Assembly: GCF_002741985.1 (NCBI RefSeq)
Contig: NZ_APHW01000103.1
Coordinates: 62,001-126,000 of the forward strand
DNA: 64,000 nt
Direction: 5' to 3'
Source of the DNA: Vibrio rotiferianus CAIM 577 = LMG 21460
GTDB taxonomy: Bacteria > Pseudomonadota > Gammaproteobacteria > Enterobacterales > Vibrionaceae
Shown: positions 53,006-61,452 of the stretch, one piece after another
How positions within the stretch are numbered: position 1 is the first letter of the stretch
Layout: every line of letters starts with the position of its first letter
Notes under the pieces: model-generated
Databases searched by the model: none
What the model saw: the letters and a program-made list of their open reading frames with translations, nothing else
Told to the model about the DNA's origin: nothing
Translations under genes and position numbers: made by a program

Positions 53006-53524
53006 ATGAGACACTTAAAAACAACTACGCACCCAGACATCGAACATTTGGATGACAAAATCATCTTTCAGCGTACTGCAGCACGTGCCATTGTGCTTGA
53101 TGGTGAAGATGTTCTTCTCCTCTATACTGAGCGTTACCACGACTACACTCTGCCGGGTGGTGGTATTGATGAAGGTGAAGACGTGATTGCAGGTTTGGTT
53201 CGAGAACTCGAAGAAGAGACTGGTGCAAAGAACATTCACAATATTAAGCCATTTGGTATCTTTGAAGAGTTTCGTCCTTGGTTCAAAGACGATGCGGATG
53301 TGATGCACATGACGTCATACTGCTACACGTGCAAGATTGACCGTGAGCTAGGTGAAACGTCTTATGAAGATTACGAAGTGAAAAACGGCATGCGTCCAGT
53401 TTGGATGAATGTACATGATGCGATTGCGCATAATGAAAAGACGATGGCAGAAAGCCCTAAAAAGGGAATGAGTATCGAGCGCGAAACGTATTTACTTCAG
53501 TTGATCGCAAAAGAGCTGCTGTAA
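53006..53524 (+). CDS. Nudix hydrolase
   Basis: The 172-residue Nudix enzyme has a standard box: GGGIDEGEDVIAGLVRELEEETG (about 50-72; G-x5-E-x7-RELEEETG, all metal-binding residues intact). Flanking sequences (YTLPGGG; YCYTCKIDRELGETSYEDYE) are those of a general (d)NTP or sugar-nucleotide pyrophosphohydrolase. The substrate cannot be inferred. It is monocistronic. Confidence 0.88.
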   Translation: MRHLKTTTHPDIEHLDDKIIFQRTAARAIVLDGEDVLLLYTERYHDYTLPGGGIDEGEDVIAGLVRELEEETGAKNIHNIKPFGIFEEFRPWFKDDADVMHMTSYCYTCKIDRELGETSYEDYEVKNGMRPVWMNVHDAIAHNEKTMAESPKKGMSIERETYLLQLIAKELL

Positions 53525-53559
53525 ATTACACCAACTAACGCTATAAGCCCCGCCCAATA

Positions 53560-53593
53560 AAAAAGTCCGAGCTCCCCCCCCGGAACCCGGACT
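53560..53593. terminator. stem-loop with 8-C run in its loop
   Basis: AGTCCG (53564-53569) pairs with CGGACT (53588-53593); the arms enclose GAGCTCCCCCCCC. On the minus strand it is followed by TTTTTTATT, so it may end the leftward lateral-flagellar transcript 280 bases after its last gene. It also follows the Nudix gene. Confidence 0.5.
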
Positions 53594-53876
53594 CATTCCA
53601 GACGCGCAAGCGAAGCGTCATCTTGAGTTATCTACTTCTAAAAACAATAGCTGTTTTATATTCATTATGTAAATAATTATTAGGTCTAACCTGATGGATT
53701 ACACACCAATTACATCGCGATAGTGACAGATATCATAAAGCCAACCGCTAGAACCTGTGTACTTTGAGTCTAACCACTGCTAATTCTTACTTTCGAGATA
53801 AGATACCGTAACTTTTTTGAACATGTTTGTACCAAGATCACGAGTTGGAATATACGCACGTACAAAATATATAGCA
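53594..53876. other. non-coding stretch before the flagellar cluster
   Basis: About 280 bases have no open frame with a ribosome site and no clear promoter. The region is AT-rich and separates the Nudix gene from the leftward end of the flagellar cluster. Confidence 0.5.
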
Positions 53877-54620
53877 CTATAGGTTGATTAATGGCGGAAG
53901 AGGTTTTAAGTCGACTAATGGTTGATTATTGGCTGTAAAGTTGGAGCCGAACAAAGCAAACGACTTCAGTCGTTGGGGGATCACTTCTCCTAAATTGACG
54001 ATCTGGTTCAATGCATAAAATCGCGCAACATATTGAGTGGTTTCCGTTGGTAATGTTAATGATGAATATTGACTAGTTTTAGCTTGCCGTATTGCTCTGT
54101 CAACACGCCCTTCCCCTGCGTTATATGCCGCTAAGGTAAGGGCAAGGTCTTCACCAAACTTGTTGTACAAAAAGGCTAAATAATCGAGTGCTGCATCTGT
54201 ACTTTCATGAGGGTTAAATCTTTCGTCTTTCGTTGCGTCTATTCTCAATCCAAAACGTTTAGCGGTAGATGGTATTAACTGCCATAAACCAGTTGCACCA
54301 GCGTGAGATACTGCTTGGGTGTTATAAGATGATTCAAGCATAGGAATGAGAATCAAAGATTTAGGTAATGATTTCTTCGTTAAACGATCGGCAATGTGCC
54401 CAACAAGCATTTGAGAGTGTGTAAGGCGATTGTTTATTTGCTCTTGATAGGGTTGAAGGAGGGCTAATTGCTGCTGGATCGCTTGAGCGCGAGGTTGGCC
54501 GTAGACGACTTGAGAGATAAGCAAACTTGCTATGAATAGAAAAGTGCCCGCCCTTCGGTGTAGGAATGGTAGCAATGAGAGCGAGCGAATCAAACTGACG
54601 TTAGAAGGTGTGTTCTTCAT
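53877..54620 (-). CDS. lytic transglycosylase (SLT domain) of the lateral flagellar cluster
   Basis: The 247-residue protein has an N-terminal hydrophobic export segment (about 20-42) and a family-1 SLT domain (about 80-200): catalytic Glu in IPMLESSYNTQA, then SHAGATGLWQLIPSTAKRFGL and LTLAAYNAGEGRV. It cleaves peptidoglycan strands. Its start overlaps the 3' end of lfgN by 20 bases, so it is translated with the flagellar genes. Since LfgJ in this cluster has no muramidase domain, this enzyme may open the wall for the lateral rod. It resembles the single-domain FlgJ plus separate SltF arrangement known in Rhodobacter. Confidence 0.8.
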   Translation of the reverse strand: MKNTPSNVSLIRSLSLLPFLHRRAGTFLFIASLLISQVVYGQPRAQAIQQQLALLQPYQEQINNRLTHSQMLVGHIADRLTKKSLPKSLILIPMLESSYNTQAVSHAGATGLWQLIPSTAKRFGLRIDATKDERFNPHESTDAALDYLAFLYNKFGEDLALTLAAYNAGEGRVDRAIRQAKTSQYSSLTLPTETTQYVARFYALNQIVNLGEVIPQRLKSFALFGSNFTANNQPLVDLKPLPPLINL

Positions 54621-55038
54621 AGGTATGTTGAACAGGATGTTTGAGTTGATTCATTAGCTCATGAAACGCCGCTGAGTTTTGTCCATTGCGTTGATTAAAC
54701 GTTTGGCACTGCTTAATTAAACCCTCAAGAGTATTCCATTGAGCTCTGGCTTTGACGTTCAGTTTTGCAGGAAGCGCATTAAATATACGTTGCACACTTT
54801 GTTCATTCGTTGGGAGGTGCAGCTTTCTCATGCACAGACTTCTTTCTGTAGCATTGGCACCGAGCTGATTGAGGATTGGCATTTGTTTCGCGATATTGTT
54901 ATTTAATGCTTCACTGTCAAACGTTAAATAGATTGATGCTTGCTGTTGAAGAAGCACTAACAACTCTTGGTAGAGTTTTATGTCAACTGCGATGCTTTTC
55001 ACAAATGTTTGAATTAACTGAGACGTCGGTGATGCCAT
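54601..55038 (-). CDS. lfgN: lateral flagellar chaperone LfgN
   Basis: The 145-residue, all-helical protein has the position and length of FlgN, the export chaperone of the hook-filament junction proteins FlgK and FlgL. A heptad-like C-terminal half (about 75-140) fits the known fold. GAGGAAATT precedes the ATG. It lies directly after lfgM with a 22-base gap and overlaps the transglycosylase gene. Sequence similarity of FlgN proteins is low, so the context carries most of the weight. Confidence 0.8.
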   Translation of the reverse strand: MASPTSQLIQTFVKSIAVDIKLYQELLVLLQQQASIYLTFDSEALNNNIAKQMPILNQLGANATERSLCMRKLHLPTNEQSVQRIFNALPAKLNVKARAQWNTLEGLIKQCQTFNQRNGQNSAAFHELMNQLKHPVQHTYEEHTF

Positions 55039-55060
55039 GCAAATTTCCTCATTAGTCGGT

Positions 55061-55342
55061 TTATTCGTGACCAGTGTGGAACTGCATTAGTGCTTTCGAT
55101 AAAGCCTTGGTATCTAGGCTCAACTCGCCTTTGGTTAAGGCGCTACGAATCTGTTCCACCTTTTCCATATCAACATTAGGAAGAGAGGCCATCTCTTTTT
55201 GAGCTTTATCGATAGCAGAGGTGTCGGCTTGGAAACTGTGCTCTTGAACCTGAGCTCTTACTGGTGCTTCAAGAGGCTTTTTTGTTGTCTGTTGTAAGCT
55301 TGTATGCGGTACATGTCCGCCGGCAACTTTATCGATTTTCAT
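55061..55342 (-). CDS. lfgM: lateral flagellar anti-sigma factor LfgM
   Basis: The ATG at 55342 has GAGGA eight bases before it; an earlier ATG at 55360 adds six residues. The 93-residue protein has an unordered N-terminus (MKIDKVAGGHVPHTSLQQTT) and the FlgM C-terminal helices (VDMEKVEQIRSALTKGELSLDTKALSKALMQF). It holds the lateral sigma-28 (LafS) until the hook is complete, then leaves through the export channel. It is followed by lfgN. Confidence 0.88.
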   Translation of the reverse strand: MKIDKVAGGHVPHTSLQQTTKKPLEAPVRAQVQEHSFQADTSAIDKAQKEMASLPNVDMEKVEQIRSALTKGELSLDTKALSKALMQFHTGHE

Positions 55343-55505
55343 TTTGTAATCCTCAATCATCGTCTTCTATTGAACTTAGGCGACCATAGATTGACGATGG
55401 TTAAATCAAATTTATGATTTTTTGTGCTCAAAACCTTTGCATCTTGAAACGTATTTTATGTATTTACGAGCAATCTTGCTTAAAATTGATAACTGGAGTC
55501 CAAAA

Positions 55506-56225
55506 TCAAAATTGTGTGTGTGCTTGGTTTAGCCCAGTAACAATGGCGTGTACGACTTTACCTGAAGTTTTATTTTGAACCTCGATTTGCTCTCCTCGGT
55601 AGCCAGTTTCTAGCGCGATGCCTTTTGTTGTTGCCTTAAACCCATCTTTAGTGGCTATCAAGACAATCTCATTTCCTTTTTCAATCAATGCTGGTGTTTC
55701 AACGTTGCTCTGACTTAGCAACTGACCACTGCGAATTCGTCTTGCTGCTTCGTTGCCGCTGACTTTTGAGATTTTGGTAAAAAAGCTGTCTTGTTTTGAG
55801 AGTGTTCTACGTTCGATTTTTAGGTCGGCAGCAGATATCAGGGAGCCACGGTCAACGGTGTTGTTCGCTACAACGACATCTAAAGACACGCGCGACTTTA
55901 TAGTTACGTTTATACGCCAGCTACTTGTTAAGTCATCACAACTAACTGAGCGCTTTAGGTTACCAACAGGTTGTGATTGGTGATCTCGCGCTGAAATGAC
56001 GAGTGGTTGGCTACACTCAGGTAAATGGTTTACTGATTTTGGTACCCATAAATCGTAATTCAGCTGATAGTTACCCCATCCCGCATTATTGGCATATCGC
56101 GTTACTTCTTGTTCAAACTGAGCAGAAACATGCTGTCTAACGATGCCTTCATTAGATGATCCTATGGCTATATTTGGGGTGAAAGAAAGCCCCAAAACTG
56201 TCAGAGCCAATATATTCGGAAACAT
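55506..56225 (-). CDS. lfgA: lateral flagellar P-ring chaperone LfgA
   Basis: The protein has a hydrophobic export segment (FPNILALTVLGLSF) and then a FlgA fold: an N-terminal part (SARDHQSQPVGNLKRSV) and the SAF domain (SLISAADLKIERRTL...AARRIRSGQLLSQSNVE, RYRGEQIEV-like GYRGEQIEVQN). It helps FlgI subunits polymerise in the periplasm. I choose ATG 56225 (about 240 residues, the family length); an ATG at 56303 adds 26 basic residues and has no ribosome site. The n-region is weak in either case. It is divergent from lfgB. Confidence 0.85.
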   Translation of the reverse strand: MFPNILALTVLGLSFTPNIAIGSSNEGIVRQHVSAQFEQEVTRYANNAGWGNYQLNYDLWVPKSVNHLPECSQPLVISARDHQSQPVGNLKRSVSCDDLTSSWRINVTIKSRVSLDVVVANNTVDRGSLISAADLKIERRTLSKQDSFFTKISKVSGNEAARRIRSGQLLSQSNVETPALIEKGNEIVLIATKDGFKATTKGIALETGYRGEQIEVQNKTSGKVVHAIVTGLNQAHTQF

Positions 56226-56325
56226 CCTAGTCTTTCGCTTCCTAGCCCTATTGTTTTCTTCCGTAATGCGGAAGTTTGATTTCCGTTCGTCTGTATAATG
56301 CATTGATTAATAAGCTTTATTTTGT

Positions 56326-56340
56326 TGGCATGTATTTTGT
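56326..56340 (+). promoter_or_regulatory. candidate sigma-54 promoter of lfgB operon
   Basis: TGGCATGTATTTTGT has GG at 56327-56328 and GT in place of GC at 56339-56340, with correct spacing. It lies 42 bases before lfgB. Lateral-flagellar middle genes in Vibrio need RpoN and LafK, which fits. Confidence 0.55.
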
Positions 56341-56381
56341 TTCTTATTTGTCAGAATTACAACGACTTAAAGGAAACTTGA

Positions 56382-56744
56382 ATGGCGATCACATTTGATA
56401 GTGCTCTAGGCGTTCACCCAGACGCACTTAACTTCCGTGTTCAGCGTACCAAAGTACTCGCCAGTAACCTAGCAAATGTTGATACCCCGGGATACCTGGC
56501 AAAAGATTTAAGTTTTACCACTGTTATGAGCCAAATGAGCGCTGGGGGTGTAAACAAGCCGATTCCAAAGTTTCAGGTTCAAACACAGTACACGGTGCCG
56601 TACCAAAATAGTAAAGATGGGAATACGGTGGAACTTGGTGTAGAGCAGGCAAAGTTCACCCAAAACAATATGGACTTTCAAACCAGTTTGACGTTTCTGA
56701 ATATGAAATTTAACGGACTGGCGAAAGCAATTGAAGGACGTTAA
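56382..56744 (+). CDS. lfgB: lateral flagellar proximal rod protein LfgB
   Basis: The 120-residue rod protein has the conserved N-terminal helix (NFRVQRTKVLASNLANVDTPGYLAKDLSF) shared by flagellar axial proteins and the C-terminal helix (NMDFQTSLTFLNMKFNGLAKAI). It forms the proximal rod next to the MS ring and is exported by the type III system. First gene of the long rightward operon; its end abuts lfgC within 2 bases. Confidence 0.95.
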   Translation: MAITFDSALGVHPDALNFRVQRTKVLASNLANVDTPGYLAKDLSFTTVMSQMSAGGVNKPIPKFQVQTQYTVPYQNSKDGNTVELGVEQAKFTQNNMDFQTSLTFLNMKFNGLAKAIEGR

Positions 56745-56746
56745 AT

Positions 56747-57181
56747 ATGTCATTTACTGATATTTACTCAATCACTGGCTCGGCGATGAATGCACAGACC
56801 GTGCGATTGAACACCGTTGCGAGTAACTTGGCGAATGCGGATGCGGTGTCCGCTAACCCAAATGATGCTTATAAAGCACTAAAACCTGTTTTTGCCACGG
56901 TTTACAACAAAACTCAAATGGCAACAGAAAACGGTGCGTACCCGAATGCAGAAGTGCGTGTTGTTGACGTCGTTCAAAGTGCTGGCCAGGCAGAAAAGCG
57001 ATTTGAACCTCATAACCCTCTAGCAAATGACGAAGGTTACGTCTACTACCCTGATATTGATGTTGTGGCAGAAATGGCAGATATGATGTCTGCAACGCGT
57101 AGTTTTGAAACTAACGTTGAAGTTCTTGCCAATGTGAAAAGCATGCAACAAGGTTTGCTTAAGCTAGGGCAGGGTAGTTAA
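56747..57181 (+). CDS. lfgC: lateral flagellar rod protein LfgC
   Basis: The 144-residue FlgC-like protein has SAMNAQTVRLNTVASNLANAD at its N-terminus and MMSATRSFETNVEVLANVKS at the end. It is a rod subunit in the proximal rod. Its stop TAA overlaps the ATG of lfgD by one base. Several FlgC-specific features (the VVDVVQSAGQAEKRFEP stretch) are present. Confidence 0.95.
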   Translation: MSFTDIYSITGSAMNAQTVRLNTVASNLANADAVSANPNDAYKALKPVFATVYNKTQMATENGAYPNAEVRVVDVVQSAGQAEKRFEPHNPLANDEGYVYYPDIDVVAEMADMMSATRSFETNVEVLANVKSMQQGLLKLGQGS

Positions 57182-57864
57182 TGAGTCTTGCACAATATAC
57201 TGCACTATCCGCAGACACTCCCGTGTCATTGGCTTCAAATGACACTCCTGCTGTTGCTAACAACCCTAGGGACACAAGCAATCCTGCTTCATTAGAGAAT
57301 GAGTTTATTACTCTGATGGTCGCGCAAATTCAAAACCAAGACCCTCTTAATCCATTGGACGGAACCGAATATGTGGGCCAGCTAGCACAATTCTCGCAAG
57401 TTCAGAGTATGGAGAACATGTCCGGCCTGATGCAAAACAGCATGGTATTGCTCGATAACATGCAGGTGCTATCTACCGCTGGTTTGGTAGGCCAAACAGT
57501 TTATGTCTCTTCAAACGAGTTTGAGCTTAATGATGGCGTGCAAAGCGGACGGATTGAGTTAGGTCATGCATCGAATCAAGTCACGCTTGTCGTTAAAGAT
57601 GAGTATGGTCAAAAAACAAAAGTGCCACTTGGTGCACATGCTGCTGGGGACGTGGACTTTTCTATAGATCCAGAAAAGCTCGGTTTAAAGCCAGGCAAAT
57701 ATTCGGTCTCAGTTGAAGTAGAAGAAGGTCAGGCTAGCCCAAATGTTTTGCTAGCAGGAAAAGTCGAACAGGTGCGCATCCCAAGTACTGGTGGCGCAGC
57801 TCTAGTTAAAGTTGACGGTGTCGGTAGCGTCCCGTTTTATCAAATCTCTCAGTTTGGTGCTTAA
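57181..57864 (+). CDS. lfgD: lateral flagellar hook cap LfgD
   Basis: The 227-residue FlgD-like protein has the typical N-terminal block (EFITLMVAQIQNQDPLNPLD, GTEYVGQLAQFSQVQSMENM) and a C-terminal beta domain. It forms the scaffold on which hook subunits assemble and is lost when the hook is finished. It directly precedes the hook gene. Confidence 0.95.
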   Translation: MSLAQYTALSADTPVSLASNDTPAVANNPRDTSNPASLENEFITLMVAQIQNQDPLNPLDGTEYVGQLAQFSQVQSMENMSGLMQNSMVLLDNMQVLSTAGLVGQTVYVSSNEFELNDGVQSGRIELGHASNQVTLVVKDEYGQKTKVPLGAHAAGDVDFSIDPEKLGLKPGKYSVSVEVEEGQASPNVLLAGKVEQVRIPSTGGAALVKVDGVGSVPFYQISQFGA

Positions 57865-57890
57865 CCCAATAAGGAAAATATAGGTCAGTT

Positions 57891-59198
57891 ATGAGCTTTA
57901 ATATTGCACTAAGTGGCTTAAATGCTACTAACTCGGAATTGAATACGATCAGTAACAACATTGCGAATGCATCGACATTCGGTTTTAAGGGGGCTCGAAC
58001 CGAGTTCTCATCAGTATACAGTGGTATGCAAGCTAGTGGCGTTGAAGTGGCATCAATTTCGCAGAACTTTGATAAGAACGGCACAGTGACCAGTACAGGC
58101 CGTGCAATGGATCTTGCTATAAATGGTAATGGTTTCTTTGTGACTAAAGACCTTTCTGGGCAAACGCTGTACACTCGCGCCGGTATTTTTGCTCCCGATA
58201 AAAACAATTATGTTGTCGCTAACAACGGTGCAAAGCTGCAAGGTTACAGTGTCGATAGTAATAACCAGCTTATGTCAGGTACTGTTGGTGACATCAAAAT
58301 TTCTAACGCTTCTTTGGGCGCAAAAGCGACTGATAAAATGGACTTTGTTGCTAACTTTGACGCGACCTCTACAACAATAAACCTTGTTCCTAAAGGTGAT
58401 CCTAAGCTAAATAAAACAAATCCAGATGGAACGGTAAATACAAACTATGACCCAACGGCAGTTGCGTTTGATTCAACAGATCCAAAGAGCTTTCACTCGT
58501 CTTATACAACAAAAGTACATGACTCGTTGGGTAACTCACACTCGGTAACTCAGTACTTTACCAAGACAGCTGACAATACTTGGCAAGTGAATATTGAAGT
58601 GGATGGTGGCTCAACCAAGCTGTTAGTTGATGATGGAACTGGAACTTTAATTGATAAAGACTTTGTTCAGCAAGAGGTTACCTTTGACGAAGAAGGTAAG
58701 TTAGCAGCACCTACCGCTCCTTTCAATATTGTATTCAAAGCTCCAGGTGCAAAGAATATGAGCATCGATGTTGACCTAGCAGGTACAACTCAGTTTGGTG
58801 CGGCTTTTGGCGTAAGTACAAACAACCCTAATGGGTATGCATCAGGTGAATTAACAGGTGTTCGTGTTGAAGATAATGGTGAGGTTTACGCAACTTACAC
58901 GAATGGGCAGTCTCTTCTACAAGGCCAAGTGGTTCTGGCTGATTTTGCAAGCCCTCAAGATCTTAACAAGGTTAGTGGCACTGCTTGGACTCAAAGCTTT
59001 GGCTCAGGCTCGCCTGCGATTGGTGTTCCTGGTACAGGTGTTCTTGGTAGTTTAACTCCTGGTGCCTTGGAGGGTTCAAATGTCGATTTGACTAACGAGT
59101 TAGTGAGCTTAATGACGGCTCAACGCAACTATCAAGCAAATGCAAAGACCATTTCGACCAGTGACAAGCTGACTCAAGCCCTATTTAACGCTGTTTAA
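57891..59198 (+). CDS. lfgE: lateral flagellar hook protein LfgE
   Basis: The 435-residue protein has the axial N-terminus (ALSGLNATNSELNTISNNIANASTFGFKGA) and the C-terminus (LMTAQRNYQANAKTISTSDKLTQALFN) that form the coiled core, with a long surface domain between (120-370). It builds the hook. A 26-base gap before it holds an AAGGAAAAT ribosome site. Confidence 0.95.
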   Translation: MSFNIALSGLNATNSELNTISNNIANASTFGFKGARTEFSSVYSGMQASGVEVASISQNFDKNGTVTSTGRAMDLAINGNGFFVTKDLSGQTLYTRAGIFAPDKNNYVVANNGAKLQGYSVDSNNQLMSGTVGDIKISNASLGAKATDKMDFVANFDATSTTINLVPKGDPKLNKTNPDGTVNTNYDPTAVAFDSTDPKSFHSSYTTKVHDSLGNSHSVTQYFTKTADNTWQVNIEVDGGSTKLLVDDGTGTLIDKDFVQQEVTFDEEGKLAAPTAPFNIVFKAPGAKNMSIDVDLAGTTQFGAAFGVSTNNPNGYASGELTGVRVEDNGEVYATYTNGQSLLQGQVVLADFASPQDLNKVSGTAWTQSFGSGSPAIGVPGTGVLGSLTPGALEGSNVDLTNELVSLMTAQRNYQANAKTISTSDKLTQALFNAV

Positions 59199-59209
59199 CG
59201 AGGTCTGAT

Positions 59210-59941
59210 ATGGATAGCTTGTTATTTACTGCGACGTCGGGAGCTAGCCGAGTACTAAAAGCTCAGCATGTACGCTCCAACAACTTATCAAATGCTGATA
59301 CTGCAGGTTTTCGTGCAGATATGGAAAGAGTGCAGAGTGTTCCAGTGCAAGGCGCTGGTTTTGACGGTCGAACAATGGTCGTCACTAACTCTGCTTCAAC
59401 TCGTTTTGATGCCGGAGACTTGATTAAAACAGGTCGTCCACTTGATATCGCAGTTCGAGGAGATGGCTTTCTTGCTGTTGAAACTCCTGGCGGTGAAGAA
59501 GCTTATACCCGAGCGGGTAATATCAAAGTCGACACTTTTGGTGCTATGAGTATCAATGGCTTTCCTTTGCTCGGCGAAAACGGTCCTCTCGTGTTGCCTG
59601 ACTATCAAAAAGTAGAAATCAGTGAACGAGGAAGAGTGTCAGTTACACCACCAGGTGGTGGTGCTGAACTAGAAGTTGGCACTCTGAAAATGGTAAATCC
59701 ACCGCAAGGGCAGTTACAGAAAGAGAGTGACAGCCTTTTGCACAATGTTGACGGTGGCCCATTCCCAGCCGATGAAACGGTACAAATCGCCCCTGAACAT
59801 CTAGAAGGTAGTAACGTGTCTGCGATTGATGAATTACTTAATGTCATGTCATTGACGCGAAACTTTGAAATGCAAGTTCGCATGATGAAAACCGCTGAAA
59901 CTCTAGCTCAGGCCGGCAACAAATTAATGGCGGCGAGATAA
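59210..59941 (+). CDS. lfgF: lateral flagellar proximal rod protein LfgF
   Basis: The 243-residue FlgF-like protein has VLKAQHVRSNNLSNADTAGFRAD and the C-terminal NVMSLTRNFEMQVRMMKTAE, with a rod-specific DIAVRGDGFLAVETPGGEEAYTRAG block. It is a rod subunit. Eleven bases separate it from lfgE. Confidence 0.94.
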   Translation: MDSLLFTATSGASRVLKAQHVRSNNLSNADTAGFRADMERVQSVPVQGAGFDGRTMVVTNSASTRFDAGDLIKTGRPLDIAVRGDGFLAVETPGGEEAYTRAGNIKVDTFGAMSINGFPLLGENGPLVLPDYQKVEISERGRVSVTPPGGGAELEVGTLKMVNPPQGQLQKESDSLLHNVDGGPFPADETVQIAPEHLEGSNVSAIDELLNVMSLTRNFEMQVRMMKTAETLAQAGNKLMAAR

Positions 59942-59965
59942 ATTCGCCTCCCAAGGAGATAAGCA

Positions 59966-60751
59966 ATGCACTCTGCATTATGGGTAAGTAAAACAGGCAT
60001 GGCAGCCCAAGATACCAAAATGACTGCCATCTCGAACAACCTTGCAAACGTCAACACAGTCGGCTTTAAGCGTGACCGAGTTGTGTTTGAAGACTTGTTC
60101 TACAGTATTCAACGCCAGCCAGGTGCACAAGTTGACCAAGTTAACGAGCTACCAAGTGGTGTTCAATTAGGTTCTGGTGTTCGTGTTGTGGGCACACAAA
60201 AAGTGTTTACTCAGGGCAACACGCAGAATACTAACCAGCAATTTGATTTAGCGGTTATGGGACAAGGCTTTTTCCAGATCGAAAACTCTGATGGCCAAAT
60301 CATGTACACCAGAAATGGTCAATTCCATATCAACTCTGAAGGTTTGATGGTGAATAGCCAAGGTTTGCCGTTAGAGCCACAAATTCAGATTCCAGACAAT
60401 GCCGCGGCTATTTCGGTCGGTGTTGATGGCACAGTGACCTCTGTAAGCGCTGATGATCCAACGCCTCAGCAACTTGGTCAAATTACACTGGCGAAGTTTA
60501 TTAACCCTGCTGGTCTAGAAGCGGTCGGCGGAAACCTGTTCAAAGAAACAGAAGCAAGCGGTGCTGCTGATGAACTCGTTGCCGGTGAAGATGGTGTTGG
60601 TAGCATTAAGCAAGGTGCATTAGAAGGCTCTAACGTACAAGTGGTTGAAGAAATGGTTGATATGATCACTACACAACGTGCTTACGAAATGAACGCTAAA
60701 GTTGTATCTGCTGCTGATGACATGCTGAAGTTTGTCGCACAATCAATGTAA
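59966..60751 (+). CDS. lfgG: lateral flagellar distal rod protein LfgG
   Basis: The 261-residue FlgG-like protein has TKMTAISNNLANVNTVGFKR and the terminal MITTQRAYEMNAKVVSAADDMLKF, with the AVMGQGFFQIENSDGQIMYTR block. It is the major distal rod subunit that crosses the wall and outer membrane. Nearly standard family length. A CAAGGAGAT ribosome site lies before the ATG. Confidence 0.95.
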   Translation: MHSALWVSKTGMAAQDTKMTAISNNLANVNTVGFKRDRVVFEDLFYSIQRQPGAQVDQVNELPSGVQLGSGVRVVGTQKVFTQGNTQNTNQQFDLAVMGQGFFQIENSDGQIMYTRNGQFHINSEGLMVNSQGLPLEPQIQIPDNAAAISVGVDGTVTSVSADDPTPQQLGQITLAKFINPAGLEAVGGNLFKETEASGAADELVAGEDGVGSIKQGALEGSNVQVVEEMVDMITTQRAYEMNAKVVSAADDMLKFVAQSM

Positions 60752-60762
60752 GTAATGTGGTG

Positions 60763-61452
60763 ATGATGAAAGACAAAGCAATAAAAACGCTTTCCCAAGC
60801 TTGGGTCTTAATCGCGGTGTTGTTAGTTGGCTGTGCTGGAAGGCAGGAATTTGTACCTCCCTCTCCAGACAGTGAAGAGTATGCGCCGCCAAAATTAGAC
60901 TACACGTTACCAGAAGCCAAGTCCGGTAGTCTTTATCGTCACCAATATACGATGACGCTTTTCCAAGATCGTCGTGCTTATCGTGTCGGGGATATTCTTA
61001 CGGTTCTTTTGTCTGAAGAAACGGAGTCGAGCAAAAAGGCTGGCACTCAATTTGGTAAGAAGTCTGGCGTTAATTTTGCTGCCCCGACAATAGGCACTCA
61101 AACTATTGATGAGTTGGGTGTCAGCATTGATGGAAGCCGAAGTTTTGATGGCAGTGCTTCTAGCTCTCAAGGTAATAAACTGCAAGGGGCAATTACCGTT
61201 ACAGTTCATGAAGTATTACCAAATGGTGTGCTTCGAATTAGCGGTGAAAAGTGGTTACGACTCAATCAAGGTGACGAGTTTATTCGTTTGAGCGGTATTA
61301 TCCGGGTTGATGATATCAGCCGAAATAACCAAGTGTCATCTCAGAGAATCGGTGACGCACGAATCACATACTCAGGCCGTGGCGCATTGGCTGATAGCAA
61401 TGCTGCGGGTTGGTTGACTCAGTTCTTTAATAGCCCTTGGGTACCATTCTAA
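60763..61452 (+). CDS. lfgH: lateral flagellar L-ring protein LfgH
   Basis: The ~229-residue lipoprotein has a signal with LLVGC (lipobox) near residue 25 and the FlgH core (GDILTVLLSEETESSKKAGTQFGKK, SGEKWLRLNQGDEFIRLSGIIRV, GDARITYSGRGALADSN). It forms the L ring in the outer membrane. I choose ATG 60763; GTG codons at 60757 and 60760 are alternatives. The stop overlaps lfgI by one base. Confidence 0.94.
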   Translation: MMKDKAIKTLSQAWVLIAVLLVGCAGRQEFVPPSPDSEEYAPPKLDYTLPEAKSGSLYRHQYTMTLFQDRRAYRVGDILTVLLSEETESSKKAGTQFGKKSGVNFAAPTIGTQTIDELGVSIDGSRSFDGSASSSQGNKLQGAITVTVHEVLPNGVLRISGEKWLRLNQGDEFIRLSGIIRVDDISRNNQVSSQRIGDARITYSGRGALADSNAAGWLTQFFNSPWVPF

